Shown here one piece after another: positions 1-7,181 of a stretch of 9,578 bases of DNA. This DNA comes from CAUZJO01 sp963580245. Lineage in GTDB: Bacteria; Sumerlaeota; Sumerlaeia; MVZB01. Each line of letters starts with the position of its first letter. The stretch's first letter is position 1. The stretch is from NCBI GenBank assembly GCA_963580245.1, contig CAUZJO010000165.1, forward strand, positions 1 through 9,578, given 5' to 3'. The translations under genes and the position numbers were made by a program. A model generated the notes under the pieces. That model was not told the origin of the DNA. It searched no databases and saw only the letters and a program-made list of their open reading frames with translations.

Positions 1-346
1 CAGTCCGAACGTTGAACAACGAGCTTACGTTTTTACAAACGATCTTCAACTTGGCCAAGCGACGTGGGTATATCACCTCCAATCCCTTTGAAGAGGTCCG
101 GAAAATCAACGGCCAGAAACGAAAAAATTACCATCCTATGACAGAAGAACAGATTCAGATGTTGATTGGGGCGGCGGATGGCAAGTTTCGCCCAATTCTC
201 TGGACATTCCTGCTAACGGGAATGCGAACCGGCGAATTGCTGGACCTGGAGTGGGAAGCCGTCGATTTCGAACGAGAGGAGGTTCATATTCGGAGCAAAA
301 CTGGGTGACGGCCGAAAGACAGGGAAGATCGAACGATTCCTCTACA
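1..346 (+). pseudogene. Tyrosine recombinase (phage-type integrase) fragment, interrupted
   Basis: The frame is open from base 3, so the gene begins before the window. Counting from the first in-window TTG (base 12), residues 1-45 look like the end of the core-binding domain (NLAKRRGYITSNPFEEV). The catalytic domain then starts, with the box I motif TGMRTGELLDLEW carrying the first catalytic arginine at about residue 72. The reading stops at TGA 306-308, yet the same frame continues with RPKDREDRTIPLH, which matches the usual family continuation (KTG-W-RPK...RTIPL). The TGA therefore most likely replaces a Trp codon (TGG). Similarity ends at about 346, exactly where the IS begins, and the HxxR and Tyr motifs are not found on the far side of the IS. 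It would have catalysed site-specific strand exchange, but this copy cannot be active. The family call is firm; what it integrated is unknown. Confidence 0.85.
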
Positions 347-368
347 TAGTCGATCCTGAAAAAGCCCC
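347..368 (+). repeat. Left terminal inverted repeat of the IS5-family element
   Basis: Twenty-two bases starting TAGTCGATCCTGAAAAAG are the exact reverse complement of 1824-1845. The match ends at base 346 (A versus C). Confidence 0.9.
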
Positions 369-387
369 GCTCAAGTCGCCCAGCCAA

Positions 388-1725
388 TCAGAGATGAGCC
401 CGGGTGAACCAGAGGCATCCGTTTTCGACTCGTGATTTGCGCCAGGCGCAGTAAAAGATAATGAAAACCACCGCGTGGGCCAGCAGTTTCCTGAAATTCA
501 TCCCCGCCGCGCTTGCGATTGCATTGAACGCGTCGCCGTCGGGGCCCCACAGCCGGCAGCGATCCATGCGGTGTTTTTGTTTGAGATGCCCGATCCCCGG
601 TTCGATCGCGGCTCGTCGTTTCATCCAGCGCCACAGTCGCACCGCCAGCTTGCCTCGCCGCCCGCGGTCCACGTGCACCTGGACTGGGCCCTCGTAGCCG
701 TGACCGCGATAGCCGCGATCCACAAACGCATGTTGGGGCGGGCGCGCCAGGTGCTCGACTTGCGCCAGCGTCGTCGCCAGCGTGTGGCCGTCATAAGGAT
801 TTCCCTGCATCGCCATTGCGCCCACGAACCAACCACCGCGACTGGTCGCCGTCACACTGACTTTGGCGCCGAACTCGTAACGCTTGCGCGCCTTGCCTTT
901 GGCGATGCAAGCCACGCGCGGCTCATGCACGCTGTAAATCTTATGCTTGTCGCGGCGCTCTTGAGCGTGAACACCTTTGGCAATTTCCATTAGATTTTAG
1001 AGCTTCGCGTCGGGTCGCGGGTGCTTGCGCTCGATGTCGCGAATCACGCGTCCCAGAATCGTCCTCAGTTTCTTACGGCAGCGCTCGGCTCGCTTGGGCC
1101 GGCGCGCGCGCATGGTGCGATTGACCCCTAGCAGCAGGCGTTTGTCGACGCGCCGGTAGTTCTGGCGCAACTTGATGCCGCGCCGCTCGGCCGCCTTGGC
1201 CAGCCGCTCGCGCGCACGATCGTAAAGCCGCGCGTCGGTCGGAAAACGCACGTGCTTTTCCTGCACGGTCGTGTCCACGTTGACACGAGAGAGCTGACTG
1301 GGCTTGATCGCCTTGAGCGCCAAACCGGCCGCGATCGTCTCCTTGAGCATTGCCTCGGCGCCCGCCGCCCCCACGCGCTTGCGCCAAATAGGTCATGCTG
1401 GAGGGATCGATGGCCGGTCGTGCTCGAAGTGTTTCATGCCGCTCAGCACCTGCCAATAGGGGTTCTCGACCCATCGGGCCACCACGTCCTCGTCGCTCAG
1501 GTCGAACGTGAACTTAAGGTAATGCAGCGCCACCATCAGCCGGGTGCAACGGCCCGGCGCGCCGTTGCCGTCGCAGTAGAGCGCGCCGAAAGTCTCCTCC
1601 AATCGCGCCCAATCCACGCGCCGGGCCAGTTTAACCATCGCGTGATTCTCATCCACGATGGCTTGCAGTTAAAACTTGAACAGATCGCCTTGCAGGTCTT
1701 CGCAGGGGGAAGGTTTGGGTTTCAT
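388..1725 (-). pseudogene. IS5-family transposase, broken by nonsense codons and frameshifts
   Basis: Restored, this is a ~445-residue DDE transposase with an N-terminal DUF772-type region (RLMVALHYLKFTFDLSDEDV, RWVENPYWQ). Catalytic residues are visible as Asp in VNVDTTVQEK (near 1275), Asp in FVDRGYRGH (near 720) and Glu in AAIEPGIGHLKQKHRMDR (near 600). I place the start at ATG 1725, which gives MKPKPSPCEDLQGDLFKF, followed at once by TAA 1671-1669. Other lesions are a one-base loss near 1410, compensated by one extra T near 1388 (the family block IDPSSMT lies in the shifted frame between them), and TAA 999-997 between DAKL and NLMEIAKG. Apart from the short shifted stretch all pieces are in one frame, so the decay is recent. 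The family assignment is firm; the exact IS5 subgroup is not determined. Confidence 0.9.
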
Positions 1726-1823
1726 GGCGCCAACTTTCGCAAGGTTTCGGCGGCGACCGACTGCTTTTCTTGCAAAACCATACGCCCCCCACCCGTATTT
1801 TTATCCCATTATTGTTGGGCAAG

Positions 1824-1845
1824 GGGGCTTTTTCAGGATCGACTA
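1824..1845 (-). repeat. Right terminal inverted repeat of the IS5-family element
   Basis: Exact reverse complement of 347-368, ending CAGGATCGACTA. The terminal TA may be target sequence rather than element. Confidence 0.9.
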
Positions 1846-1867
1846 GACATGCCGGTCGGCCTGGGCC

Positions 1868-3703
1868 TCACTCATAGACTTCCCACAAGGCCGGATCAAC
1901 GCTTGCCTCGCCCGCTTCCGACCCGCCGGGGTCGCCACCGTCGGGACCGCCGATGATCCTGAACAGCGCGTCGCTCTCGTCGCTCAACGTCGAGTCCCAA
2001 GCGCTGACGACGCGGACCCTATAATCGGATCCCCTGGGGACCAGTGGGACGATCACCTCGGTCACGTCCTCGGCGTCGTTGTCCCAGGCGGTCCCCAGGT
2101 CCGCGACCTTGCCGTGGTCGTCCACAAGCTCAAAGAAGACCGCGGTGCCCGCGATCAGCCGGTTGTTCTTCCAATGAATACTCCGCCGCGAGAGGGCCTC
2201 CCATACCTCGCCGCCGTTCGGATCGACGACGAGGACCGGGGCTTGCGAGATCATGAACGGCTCGTCACTGTCGTCGAACAGGTCCTCGTTCCAGGTGCTG
2301 ATGACCCGCACGCGATAGTCGTCTCCGGTCGACACGAGCGGGACATAAACCTCATTGATATCCTCTCCCATCGGGTTCCAGCCGTAACCGAGCTTGGCGA
2401 CCCGCCCCTGGGAGTCGCGCAGCTCGAACCGCACCCCGGTCCCCGCTTCGGGAACATCGGTCCGCCACTCGATCGATAAGGAATCACCCGTCATCAAGAC
2501 TTCGCCGCCATTGGGGGTGAGGACCTGGACGGCATCGGGCCGCGGTTCCGGGGTCGGCGTGGGTGTCGCTCCGTCCAGGATGCGAAGCACGATCAGCCCA
2601 TTGTCCTTGTCGAGGACGTAGACGATGTCTCCATCAACCGCGATGCCTTCGACTATTGAAGGCGTTGAGAATGAGGCAAGGACGTAATCCGGATGGCCCG
2701 GCTCGGCGATATCGATCACCTGCAAACCCCATTCCGATCCGGCAAACAGCCGATCCCCGTCAAGGAGAGTTACGTCTCCAGAAGTCCTGTCGGGAGGTCT
2801 GCAGGTAGCCACCGATTCGACGAATAGGGGATTGGTGATATCGTAGATCACCATGCCGTGCTCACCTTCCGAGGAGACGACTAATGGCCGTTCGAAATTC
2901 ACGTTATTTCCGTCAAACGCCCCCGGCGCCGTACTGATGAGCGTCGGCTGGGCGGGATCGGCTATATCGTAGATAACACCTTCATCCCCAACTCGCCTGT
3001 GTCCAACAAGTAGATTCTCATCAACATCAAATCTCGCCTCGATGTTCTGGATTAAGCTGATCTCTTCAGGTGATCTGGGATTAGTGACATCATAGATCCG
3101 AATCACTTCGGAATCAGCGCTTATGTATGCCGTCTGATTGTTGACACGAACCTTCCACGGACGCCCAATCGAAATCCGAGAGACAAAGTCGAAGTCCTGA
3201 GGGTTTCTTGCATCCAATATGTCCATGAATGTTTCCCCATTCGTCAGGTAAACATACCCATCCTCAACATCTATATCTCGTATCGACCCGGTTCCCCGAT
3301 GTTCCCCCAGGATGCTCGGCATCGTGGGGTCGCTGATGTCGATCACCGATAAAATGTAGTTCGATTTCCCAGTCGATGAATCGAAGACATTCATTCCCAG
3401 ATAGAGTTTGTCCCCTTCCATCGCCAGAGCCGCCCCCTGCCCCAGATTACTTCCCATCCCCTCAACCTTAAGCCACGAGAGCACCTCCATGTTGAAGACC
3501 CACGGCGACGAATCCATGCCGATCCCCCCACCGGGGCCGGGCGTGAGGGTTGGGGTGGGTGTCGGGCTTGGGGTGGTTGTCGGCGTCGCGACCAGGCTGA
3601 GCGTGATCGCAAGGGGATAGTCTTTTGCGGAGGTTTTCACAATATCCGTTGGGTCAAATGAGTTCGGGATGATCCCATCGCTACTCGCAAACGCGTTCTC
3701 CAC
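1868..3703 (-). CDS. Secreted LVIVD-type beta-propeller protein with two C-terminal PNGGE beta-sandwich modules
   Basis: The open frame starts at GTG 3703 (611 codons, stop TGA), but this is almost certainly an internal start: the same frame extends upstream to a signal peptide across a TGA and a frameshift (see 3704-4250). Order of parts: residues 40-56 Thr/Pro linker; about 65-378 an LVIVD-like propeller with repeated blocks such as LSVIDISDPTMPSIL, IRIYDVTNPRSP, VIYDIADPAQP, MVIYDITNPLF and LQVIDIAEPGHP; 379-388 a second TPTPTP linker; 397-485 and 495-583 two copies of a PNGGE...W...YRVRV module, like the Kre9/KNH-type domain of bacterial surface proteins. There are no catalytic motifs, so binding or surface display is the likely role (inference). 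The last residues are Gly/Asp-rich, with no sorting signal that I recognise. The stop lies 22 bp from the IS5 end, so the C-terminus looks undisturbed. Confidence 0.8.
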   Translation of the reverse strand: MENAFASSDGIIPNSFDPTDIVKTSAKDYPLAITLSLVATPTTTPSPTPTPTLTPGPGGGIGMDSSPWVFNMEVLSWLKVEGMGSNLGQGAALAMEGDKLYLGMNVFDSSTGKSNYILSVIDISDPTMPSILGEHRGTGSIRDIDVEDGYVYLTNGETFMDILDARNPQDFDFVSRISIGRPWKVRVNNQTAYISADSEVIRIYDVTNPRSPEEISLIQNIEARFDVDENLLVGHRRVGDEGVIYDIADPAQPTLISTAPGAFDGNNVNFERPLVVSSEGEHGMVIYDITNPLFVESVATCRPPDRTSGDVTLLDGDRLFAGSEWGLQVIDIAEPGHPDYVLASFSTPSIVEGIAVDGDIVYVLDKDNGLIVLRILDGATPTPTPEPRPDAVQVLTPNGGEVLMTGDSLSIEWRTDVPEAGTGVRFELRDSQGRVAKLGYGWNPMGEDINEVYVPLVSTGDDYRVRVISTWNEDLFDDSDEPFMISQAPVLVVDPNGGEVWEALSRRSIHWKNNRLIAGTAVFFELVDDHGKVADLGTAWDNDAEDVTEVIVPLVPRGSDYRVRVVSAWDSTLSDESDALFRIIGGPDGGDPGGSEAGEASVDPALWEVYE

Positions 3704-4250
3704 TCGACCGCAAATATTCAGGTTCGCAGAACCGGTCGCCCTTACGTGGATCGATCCGGTCGCGCTACTCGTTGACCAACCTCAGCCCGTGAAATACAAA
3801 GTGGACGGGTCCAGTGATCCCGAAATGTTGACCTCCCTGATTCCATGAACGGGATCTGGCGAGAGAGGTATCGGACCCGACAACACAACCGCGTTTCCGC
3901 GTCGATCATAGATCCCAAAGGACACCGTGTGTCCGCTACCGCCGAAATAGGCGCCCCATCTTGTTGAACTCCACGCCTTCGGGTGGAGTCATAAACGGGC
4001 AAACCCAAAGATTACCCTTGAAAGTTTCATCCTGAGGGATAACGAGGGCGTTCGTGGCTCCTCCGTGCGTGACGTAAAACGAGATGAGTTCTCCGGGCGC
4101 GACCAAGCCGAGTGGAGAATCGCCGATTTGCTCCGGAGGTATCGGAGCTTCGGCCGCCCCATTCCCTTCGAGCTGCGCCCGACCGGATCGGACGTTCCAG
4201 ACCAACAGAATCAGAACCACGGACAAAACCGTGGGATGAAAGATACGCAT
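3704..4250 (-). pseudogene. N-terminal part of the same propeller gene, with signal peptide, split off by a frameshift and a TGA
   Basis: ATG 4250 follows a textbook AAGGAGG. The first 25 residues are a signal peptide (hydrophobic core VLSVVLILLVW, cleavage likely after GRA-25), followed by a region rich in beta-like sequence (ISFYVTHGG, LWVCPFMTPPEGVEFNKMG). In the present frame it ends at TAG 3938-3936. Removing one G from the GGGG run at 3953-3956 gives a smooth continuation, MGAYFGGSGHTVSFGIYD, down to TGA 3784-3782. After that TGA the same frame runs into the GTG at 3703 and the propeller. The base count agrees: 547 bases minus one is 182 codons, for a restored protein of about 793 residues. 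Sequencing error in the G run is possible, but the TGA is a second, independent lesion. The N-terminal ~150-residue domain is not a family I recognise. Confidence 0.75.
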
Positions 4251-4257
4251 GATGGCG

Positions 4258-4264
4258 CCTCCTT
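4258..4264 (-). promoter_or_regulatory. Strong Shine-Dalgarno site for the propeller gene
   Basis: AAGGAGG with seven bases to ATG 4250. It decides the start: reading further upstream in this frame has no comparable site, and the sequence from 4250 begins directly with a signal peptide. Confidence 0.7.
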
Positions 4265-4298
4265 GGGGACCTTGTGAGGGTATCACTGATCCAGGGGG

Positions 4299-4363
4299 AG
4301 CGGGAGAATCCTCCGTCTGAGGCCGACCGCACACGGGATTCAATCCCCAGATGTTCTCCCGCT
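4299..4363. repeat. Inverted repeat with nested palindrome upstream of the propeller gene
   Basis: AGCGGGAGAA (4299-4308) is the exact reverse complement of 4354-4363, separated by 45 bases. Inside lies the 13-base palindrome GGGATT-C-AATCCC (4335-4347). It sits 50-110 bases upstream of ATG 4250, where an operator or 5' leader hairpin could act. No regulator gene is present to support either role. Confidence 0.4.
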
Positions 4364-4433
4364 GGTATCGGTAGCGACGGGGTAAGCATCCGAAGCCGGG
4401 CGTCCCCCATCGATTTCCCCCATGGACCGAGCG

Positions 4434-4462
4434 TTGCAGACATCCATCCCCATATATATCAT
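4434..4462 (+). promoter_or_regulatory. Possible sigma70-like promoter for the DUF58 gene
   Basis: TTGCAG (4434-4439) and TATCAT (4457-4462) are separated by 17 bases. The -10 matches five of six consensus positions, the -35 only three. It would give a leader of roughly 80 bases. Tentative. Confidence 0.25.
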
Positions 4463-4547
4463 AGGCGTGTCGGCTGGCCACGGGTAACGGTAAATTTTTT
4501 GATTTTTTTCAATTTGAAGCCGGCGGCAAGAAGACCTCCCGCTCGGA

Positions 4548-5879
4548 ATGGTCATGTTTCGCAAGCTCACCAAACGATTCGTCTTCTGGATCGCGCTGTC
4601 GGCGGGGGCGTTGGCGGCGATTTTTTATTTCCAGGTTGGGTTGGTCGCCGTGTGCCTGTACGCCCTGATCGGGCTGCTGACGCTGGGGGCGCTGATGACT
4701 CAGGTGTGGATCAAGCCGCTCAAGGTCGAGCGCGAGCTCAGCCGGGAGGTCGTGCGGATCGGCGAGCCGGTCGTCTCGACGATCAAAATCCACAACCGCG
4801 CCCCCTGGCCAATCCTGTGGCTCTACGCCGAGGATACGTTGCCGCGCGACATGCCCAAGAAGGGCGTTTGGCGGCGACTGTTGTTCATCCCGCCGCGGCG
4901 CAGTTTTTACATGAGCTACCAGCTCACGGTCACGCGGCGCGGGTGCCATCCGTTGGGGCCGCTCGTCATGGAGACGGGCGACGTTTTCGGCCTGTTCAAG
5001 CGCTGCCGGATCGATCGGCGGCGGGCCTGGGTGACGGCCGTGCCCGACTACGAGGTCATTGAGGACTTCCAGGTCGGCCAGCGGCGGCGGCTGGGCGAGC
5101 TGGGCGCGCGGCGCAGCATCTTCGAGGACCCCACCCGCATCCAGGGTGTGCGCGAATACCGGCGCGGCGACCCCATGAAGATCATCCATTGGAAATCGAC
5201 GGCGCGCACCGGTCGGCTGTGCAGCAAGGTCTTCGAACCGGTCGTCGAGCCGGGGGCGACGGTCGTCCTCGATTTCCACCGCGAGACGTGGCGCGACCTG
5301 TTCGTTCCGCGCCGGGCCGAGCTGCCCGCCGAGGGAATCGCCGTCCAGGCCGCCTGTACGACGTGCCGTTACCTCGCCGACGGGGGCTGGAAGGTCGGCC
5401 TGTTCTCCAATGGGCGCGACCCGCTGGGGCTGCCGGGGATGACGGTCTCGCAGGCGCGCGCGGCCGATACGTTGAGCGAGACCCTGATCGCCGCGCACGA
5501 CCGACTGCGCGACGACCGGCTCGAACCGATCGCCATCCGTGCCGCCGCCGGCCCCGCTCAATTCCCGCTCATTCACGAAAACCTCGGCCGCGTCGCCCTG
5601 ACCAACGGCCTGCCGATCGAGGAGCACCTCATCGGCGAATTGCCCTACATCGAACGCAACCAGGCGATCATCATGATCACCGGCCGCGTGCGCGACACGC
5701 TTATCGAGACGCTGCTGACCGTCCGCGAGCTGGGCTACCGCGTCCTGTTGTTCGTCGTCTGCGACAACGAAGGCCACGACCGCGCCTTCGACCGCCTGGT
5801 CCCCCACGGCGTCGAGCTGCACCGCATGGACGAGGCGTGGCGGCTCAAGGAAATCGCGACGGGAAGACGGGCGATTTAG
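4548..5879 (+). CDS. DUF58-domain membrane protein
   Basis: This 443-residue protein has two closely spaced N-terminal membrane helices (about 12-28 and 31-52), then a beta-rich segment with the typical GEPV...IHNRAPWP...LTVTRRGCHPLGPL pattern (71-139). The DUF58 signature REYRRGDPMKIIHWKSTART lies at 202-221, followed by a vWA-like fold with VVLDFH (239-244). The length is normal for the family (400-450). Members usually sit beside MoxR AAA+ ATPase and transglutaminase-like genes and are linked to envelope assembly; no such partner is in this window, so this copy looks isolated. ATG 4548 and ATG 4554 are both possible starts; neither has a good ribosome site (GGA precedes each). The stop TAG 5877-5879 coincides with the edge of an ISL3 remnant, so the last few codons may be altered. 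No internal lesion is seen. Confidence 0.9.
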   Translation: MVMFRKLTKRFVFWIALSAGALAAIFYFQVGLVAVCLYALIGLLTLGALMTQVWIKPLKVERELSREVVRIGEPVVSTIKIHNRAPWPILWLYAEDTLPRDMPKKGVWRRLLFIPPRRSFYMSYQLTVTRRGCHPLGPLVMETGDVFGLFKRCRIDRRRAWVTAVPDYEVIEDFQVGQRRRLGELGARRSIFEDPTRIQGVREYRRGDPMKIIHWKSTARTGRLCSKVFEPVVEPGATVVLDFHRETWRDLFVPRRAELPAEGIAVQAACTTCRYLADGGWKVGLFSNGRDPLGLPGMTVSQARAADTLSETLIAAHDRLRDDRLEPIAIRAAAGPAQFPLIHENLGRVALTNGLPIEEHLIGELPYIERNQAIIMITGRVRDTLIETLLTVRELGYRVLLFVVCDNEGHDRAFDRLVPHGVELHRMDEAWRLKEIATGRRAI

Positions 5880-6184
5880 CGCGAATGCTTTTGCGCCCAG
5901 GGCGGCTCGATGGTCTTGACCCCACAGCCGGAGCAATGCACGCGCGGCAGCGGGGCGCGGATCAACGTCTTGAACTGGCAGGTGTCCAGATGGCGCTAGT
6001 TGCGTCCGCGCCGGTCCTTGATCGAACAGTCGGCCCGGCCGCATGCGGGGCAGGCCAGCCGGACTCCCGGCGCCGGCTCCACTTCGACCGTGATGACCTG
6101 TTCGGTCTCATCCATGGTCACCGCGGTGACTTTCCACGGCTCGCTCAGGCCGAGGATCTGCTGGTAGAGTCCGGTGTCGCGCAT
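5876..6184 (-). pseudogene. ISL3-family transposase, N-terminal remnant
   Basis: From ATG 6184 (preceded by AAGGA) the frame gives MRDTGLYQQILGLSEPWKV and the zinc-finger region LACPACGRADC. A TAG follows at 5998-5996 where the family normally has Trp before RHLD. The frame then continues through RHLDTCQFKTLI, PRVHCSGCG and PPWAQKHSR, all recognisable zf-ISL3 sequence, before TAA 5878-5876 at the edge of the DUF58 gene. About 100 residues remain of a protein normally some 400 long; the HTH and DDE parts are absent. Two inactivating events are visible: a nonsense codon and a large 3' deletion or abutment. The family call is firm. Confidence 0.85.
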
Positions 6185-6216
6185 AACGAGGCTTCCTTTG
6201 GTTGAGGTGGGAGCAA

Positions 6217-6248
6217 CGAGGGGCATGCGCCTGGGACCACGCCCCTCG
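6217..6248. repeat. 8-bp inverted repeat upstream of the ISL3 remnant
   Basis: CGAGGGGC (6217-6224) and GCCCCTCG (6241-6248) are perfect complements around a 16-base loop. Two CCCGGG hexamers follow at 6262-6267 and 6281-6286. This may be a leftover of the ISL3 element's end region or a plain hairpin. No terminal repeat partner exists in the window. Confidence 0.4.
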
Positions 6249-6332
6249 CCCTACGCTTACACCCGGGTAGCAGTCCGGCTCCCGGGCCATTTCTATCCTC
6301 TCGCGCGTCTGCTCACGGGCTCCAGTTCAAAA

Positions 6333-7037
6333 TCATCGCCCTGCGCTTGCAAGGCTGTCGCCTCCCCCTGGGGGGACGGGAGGGGGGATTTCACTAAAAT
6401 CCCGGAAGAACCTATCATATATGATCCGAAAATCATTACTCCCTCGAATCTTGATCGGATTCAGTCCGGTATCATCGGTCTTCCATACCTCTCGAACACG
6501 AATCCCAAATTGGATGACCACGAAGAACAGTTCATCTTCAATGACAGTAAAGTGCCTAGTTGTTGAGGGATTGGGTCCCTCGGTGAAATCCCCCACTAAA
6601 AACGTTCCCGGCGTTGTCCCATCACTCCGCCAGACTTCCTGACCATGAACGCCATCTTCCGCATAAAGAAAAACGGCGTCTCCAAGACTCACCATCGCCG
6701 TAGTTTGTGTACTCCTGATTCGCCCGATCGAGGATTCGTACGAACCGGGGTTGATATCCATCACCATCTCTGTAGTTTCACCATCAGTAACCCACAGTTC
6801 TTGTCCGTGGTTCCCGTCATCGGCCGCAAAAAATAGTTTGCCATCGGCCACCACCAATTGCTCAGGATTCGATGACTCCGGACCGGGCCGGATGTCAATG
6901 ACCGTTGTCGACTCTGATGTTCCGCGAGTTCGCCACAACTCCCGACCCGTCGTGTCACTCAAAGCGGTGAAATAAACCTCGTCACCCAGTTCGACGAAAT
7001 CCATCGGATCCGAACCGCCGTTGGCGCGGATATCCAT
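6333..7037 (-). CDS. ELWxTDGT-repeat protein, body of a secreted protein
   Basis: From ATG 7037 the frame encodes 234 residues with four copies of the ELWRTDGT-type motif: ELWRTRGT (33-40), ELWVTDGE (80-87), EVWRSDGT (134-141) and EVWKTDDT (183-190), spaced 47-54 residues. Each is preceded by a V/LFF-type strand (VYFTA, LFFAA, VFLYA, LFFVV). This pattern marks propeller-like or hyalin-like extracellular repeats of unknown ligand. The chosen ATG is probably not the true start: the same frame continues upstream into a signal peptide that is out of phase with its ATG by one base (7038-7138). The C-terminus is short, with a PPPVPPGGG stretch. The gene follows the 7182-7979 gene by 43 bases and may share its transcript. 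Confidence 0.75.
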   Translation of the reverse strand: MDIRANGGSDPMDFVELGDEVYFTALSDTTGRELWRTRGTSESTTVIDIRPGPESSNPEQLVVADGKLFFAADDGNHGQELWVTDGETTEMVMDINPGSYESSIGRIRSTQTTAMVSLGDAVFLYAEDGVHGQEVWRSDGTTPGTFLVGDFTEGPNPSTTRHFTVIEDELFFVVIQFGIRVREVWKTDDTGLNPIKIRGSNDFRIIYDRFFRDFSEIPPPVPPGGGDSLASAGR

Positions 7038-7138
7038 TAACAGGAAGGGAACATCGGTTTGCGCCGAGCTTGGCAGTGTACCGATAACGGTATACGCAAC
7101 AAACAGCGCAAGCGATAAAAACCCCTCAAATTCATCAT
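7038..7138 (-). pseudogene. Out-of-frame signal peptide of the ELWxTDGT-repeat gene
   Basis: Reading from ATG 7138 gives MMNLRGF and then a nonsense frame ending at a stop near 7040. Adding one T to the T5 run (7117-7121) gives MMNLRGFLSLALFVAYTVIG, followed by TLPSSA-QTD, a clear signal peptide with cleavage after SSA, which runs directly into the 234-residue body. The count fits: 101 bases plus one is 34 codons, for a restored protein of 268 residues. It is either a real frameshift or a homopolymer reading error. Confidence 0.7.
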
Positions 7139-7181
7139 GGGCTGCTCAAATTCACTCGACTAACAATGCCAGTATCGCAAA

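Larger units (their letters stand above)
347..1845 (-). mobile_element. IS5-family insertion sequence, defective
   Basis: A 1.5-kb element bounded by perfect 22-bp inverted repeats (347-368 and 1824-1845) around one transposase gene on the minus strand. The outermost bases of both repeats read TA, so the repeat may be 20 bp flanked by a TA target duplication, as seen in some IS5 subgroups. The left end cuts the integrase frame; the right end lies 22 bp from the stop codon of the propeller gene. The transposase carries several inactivating lesions, so the copy cannot move by itself but might still be mobilised in trans through its intact ends. Confidence 0.88.
4265..4547. other. Divergent intergenic region
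   Basis: About 280 bases between two genes that point away from each other. I see no convincing gene. It holds a 10-bp inverted repeat enclosing a tight palindrome (4299-4363), a possible plus-strand promoter (4434-4462), and a run of A/T tracts at 4492-4518. Longer frames crossing it on the minus strand are upstream extensions of the signal-peptide frame and lack coding character. Confidence 0.5.

Noticed and set aside
3536..3600. GT-rich simple repeat
   Set aside because: It is the codon pattern of the Thr-Pro linker in the propeller protein, not an independent repeat element.
4509..6044. Minus-strand open frame of 511 codons opposite DUF58
   Set aside because: A by-product of high GC third positions. 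The plus-strand protein has clear DUF58 motifs, while this product has no recognisable domain.
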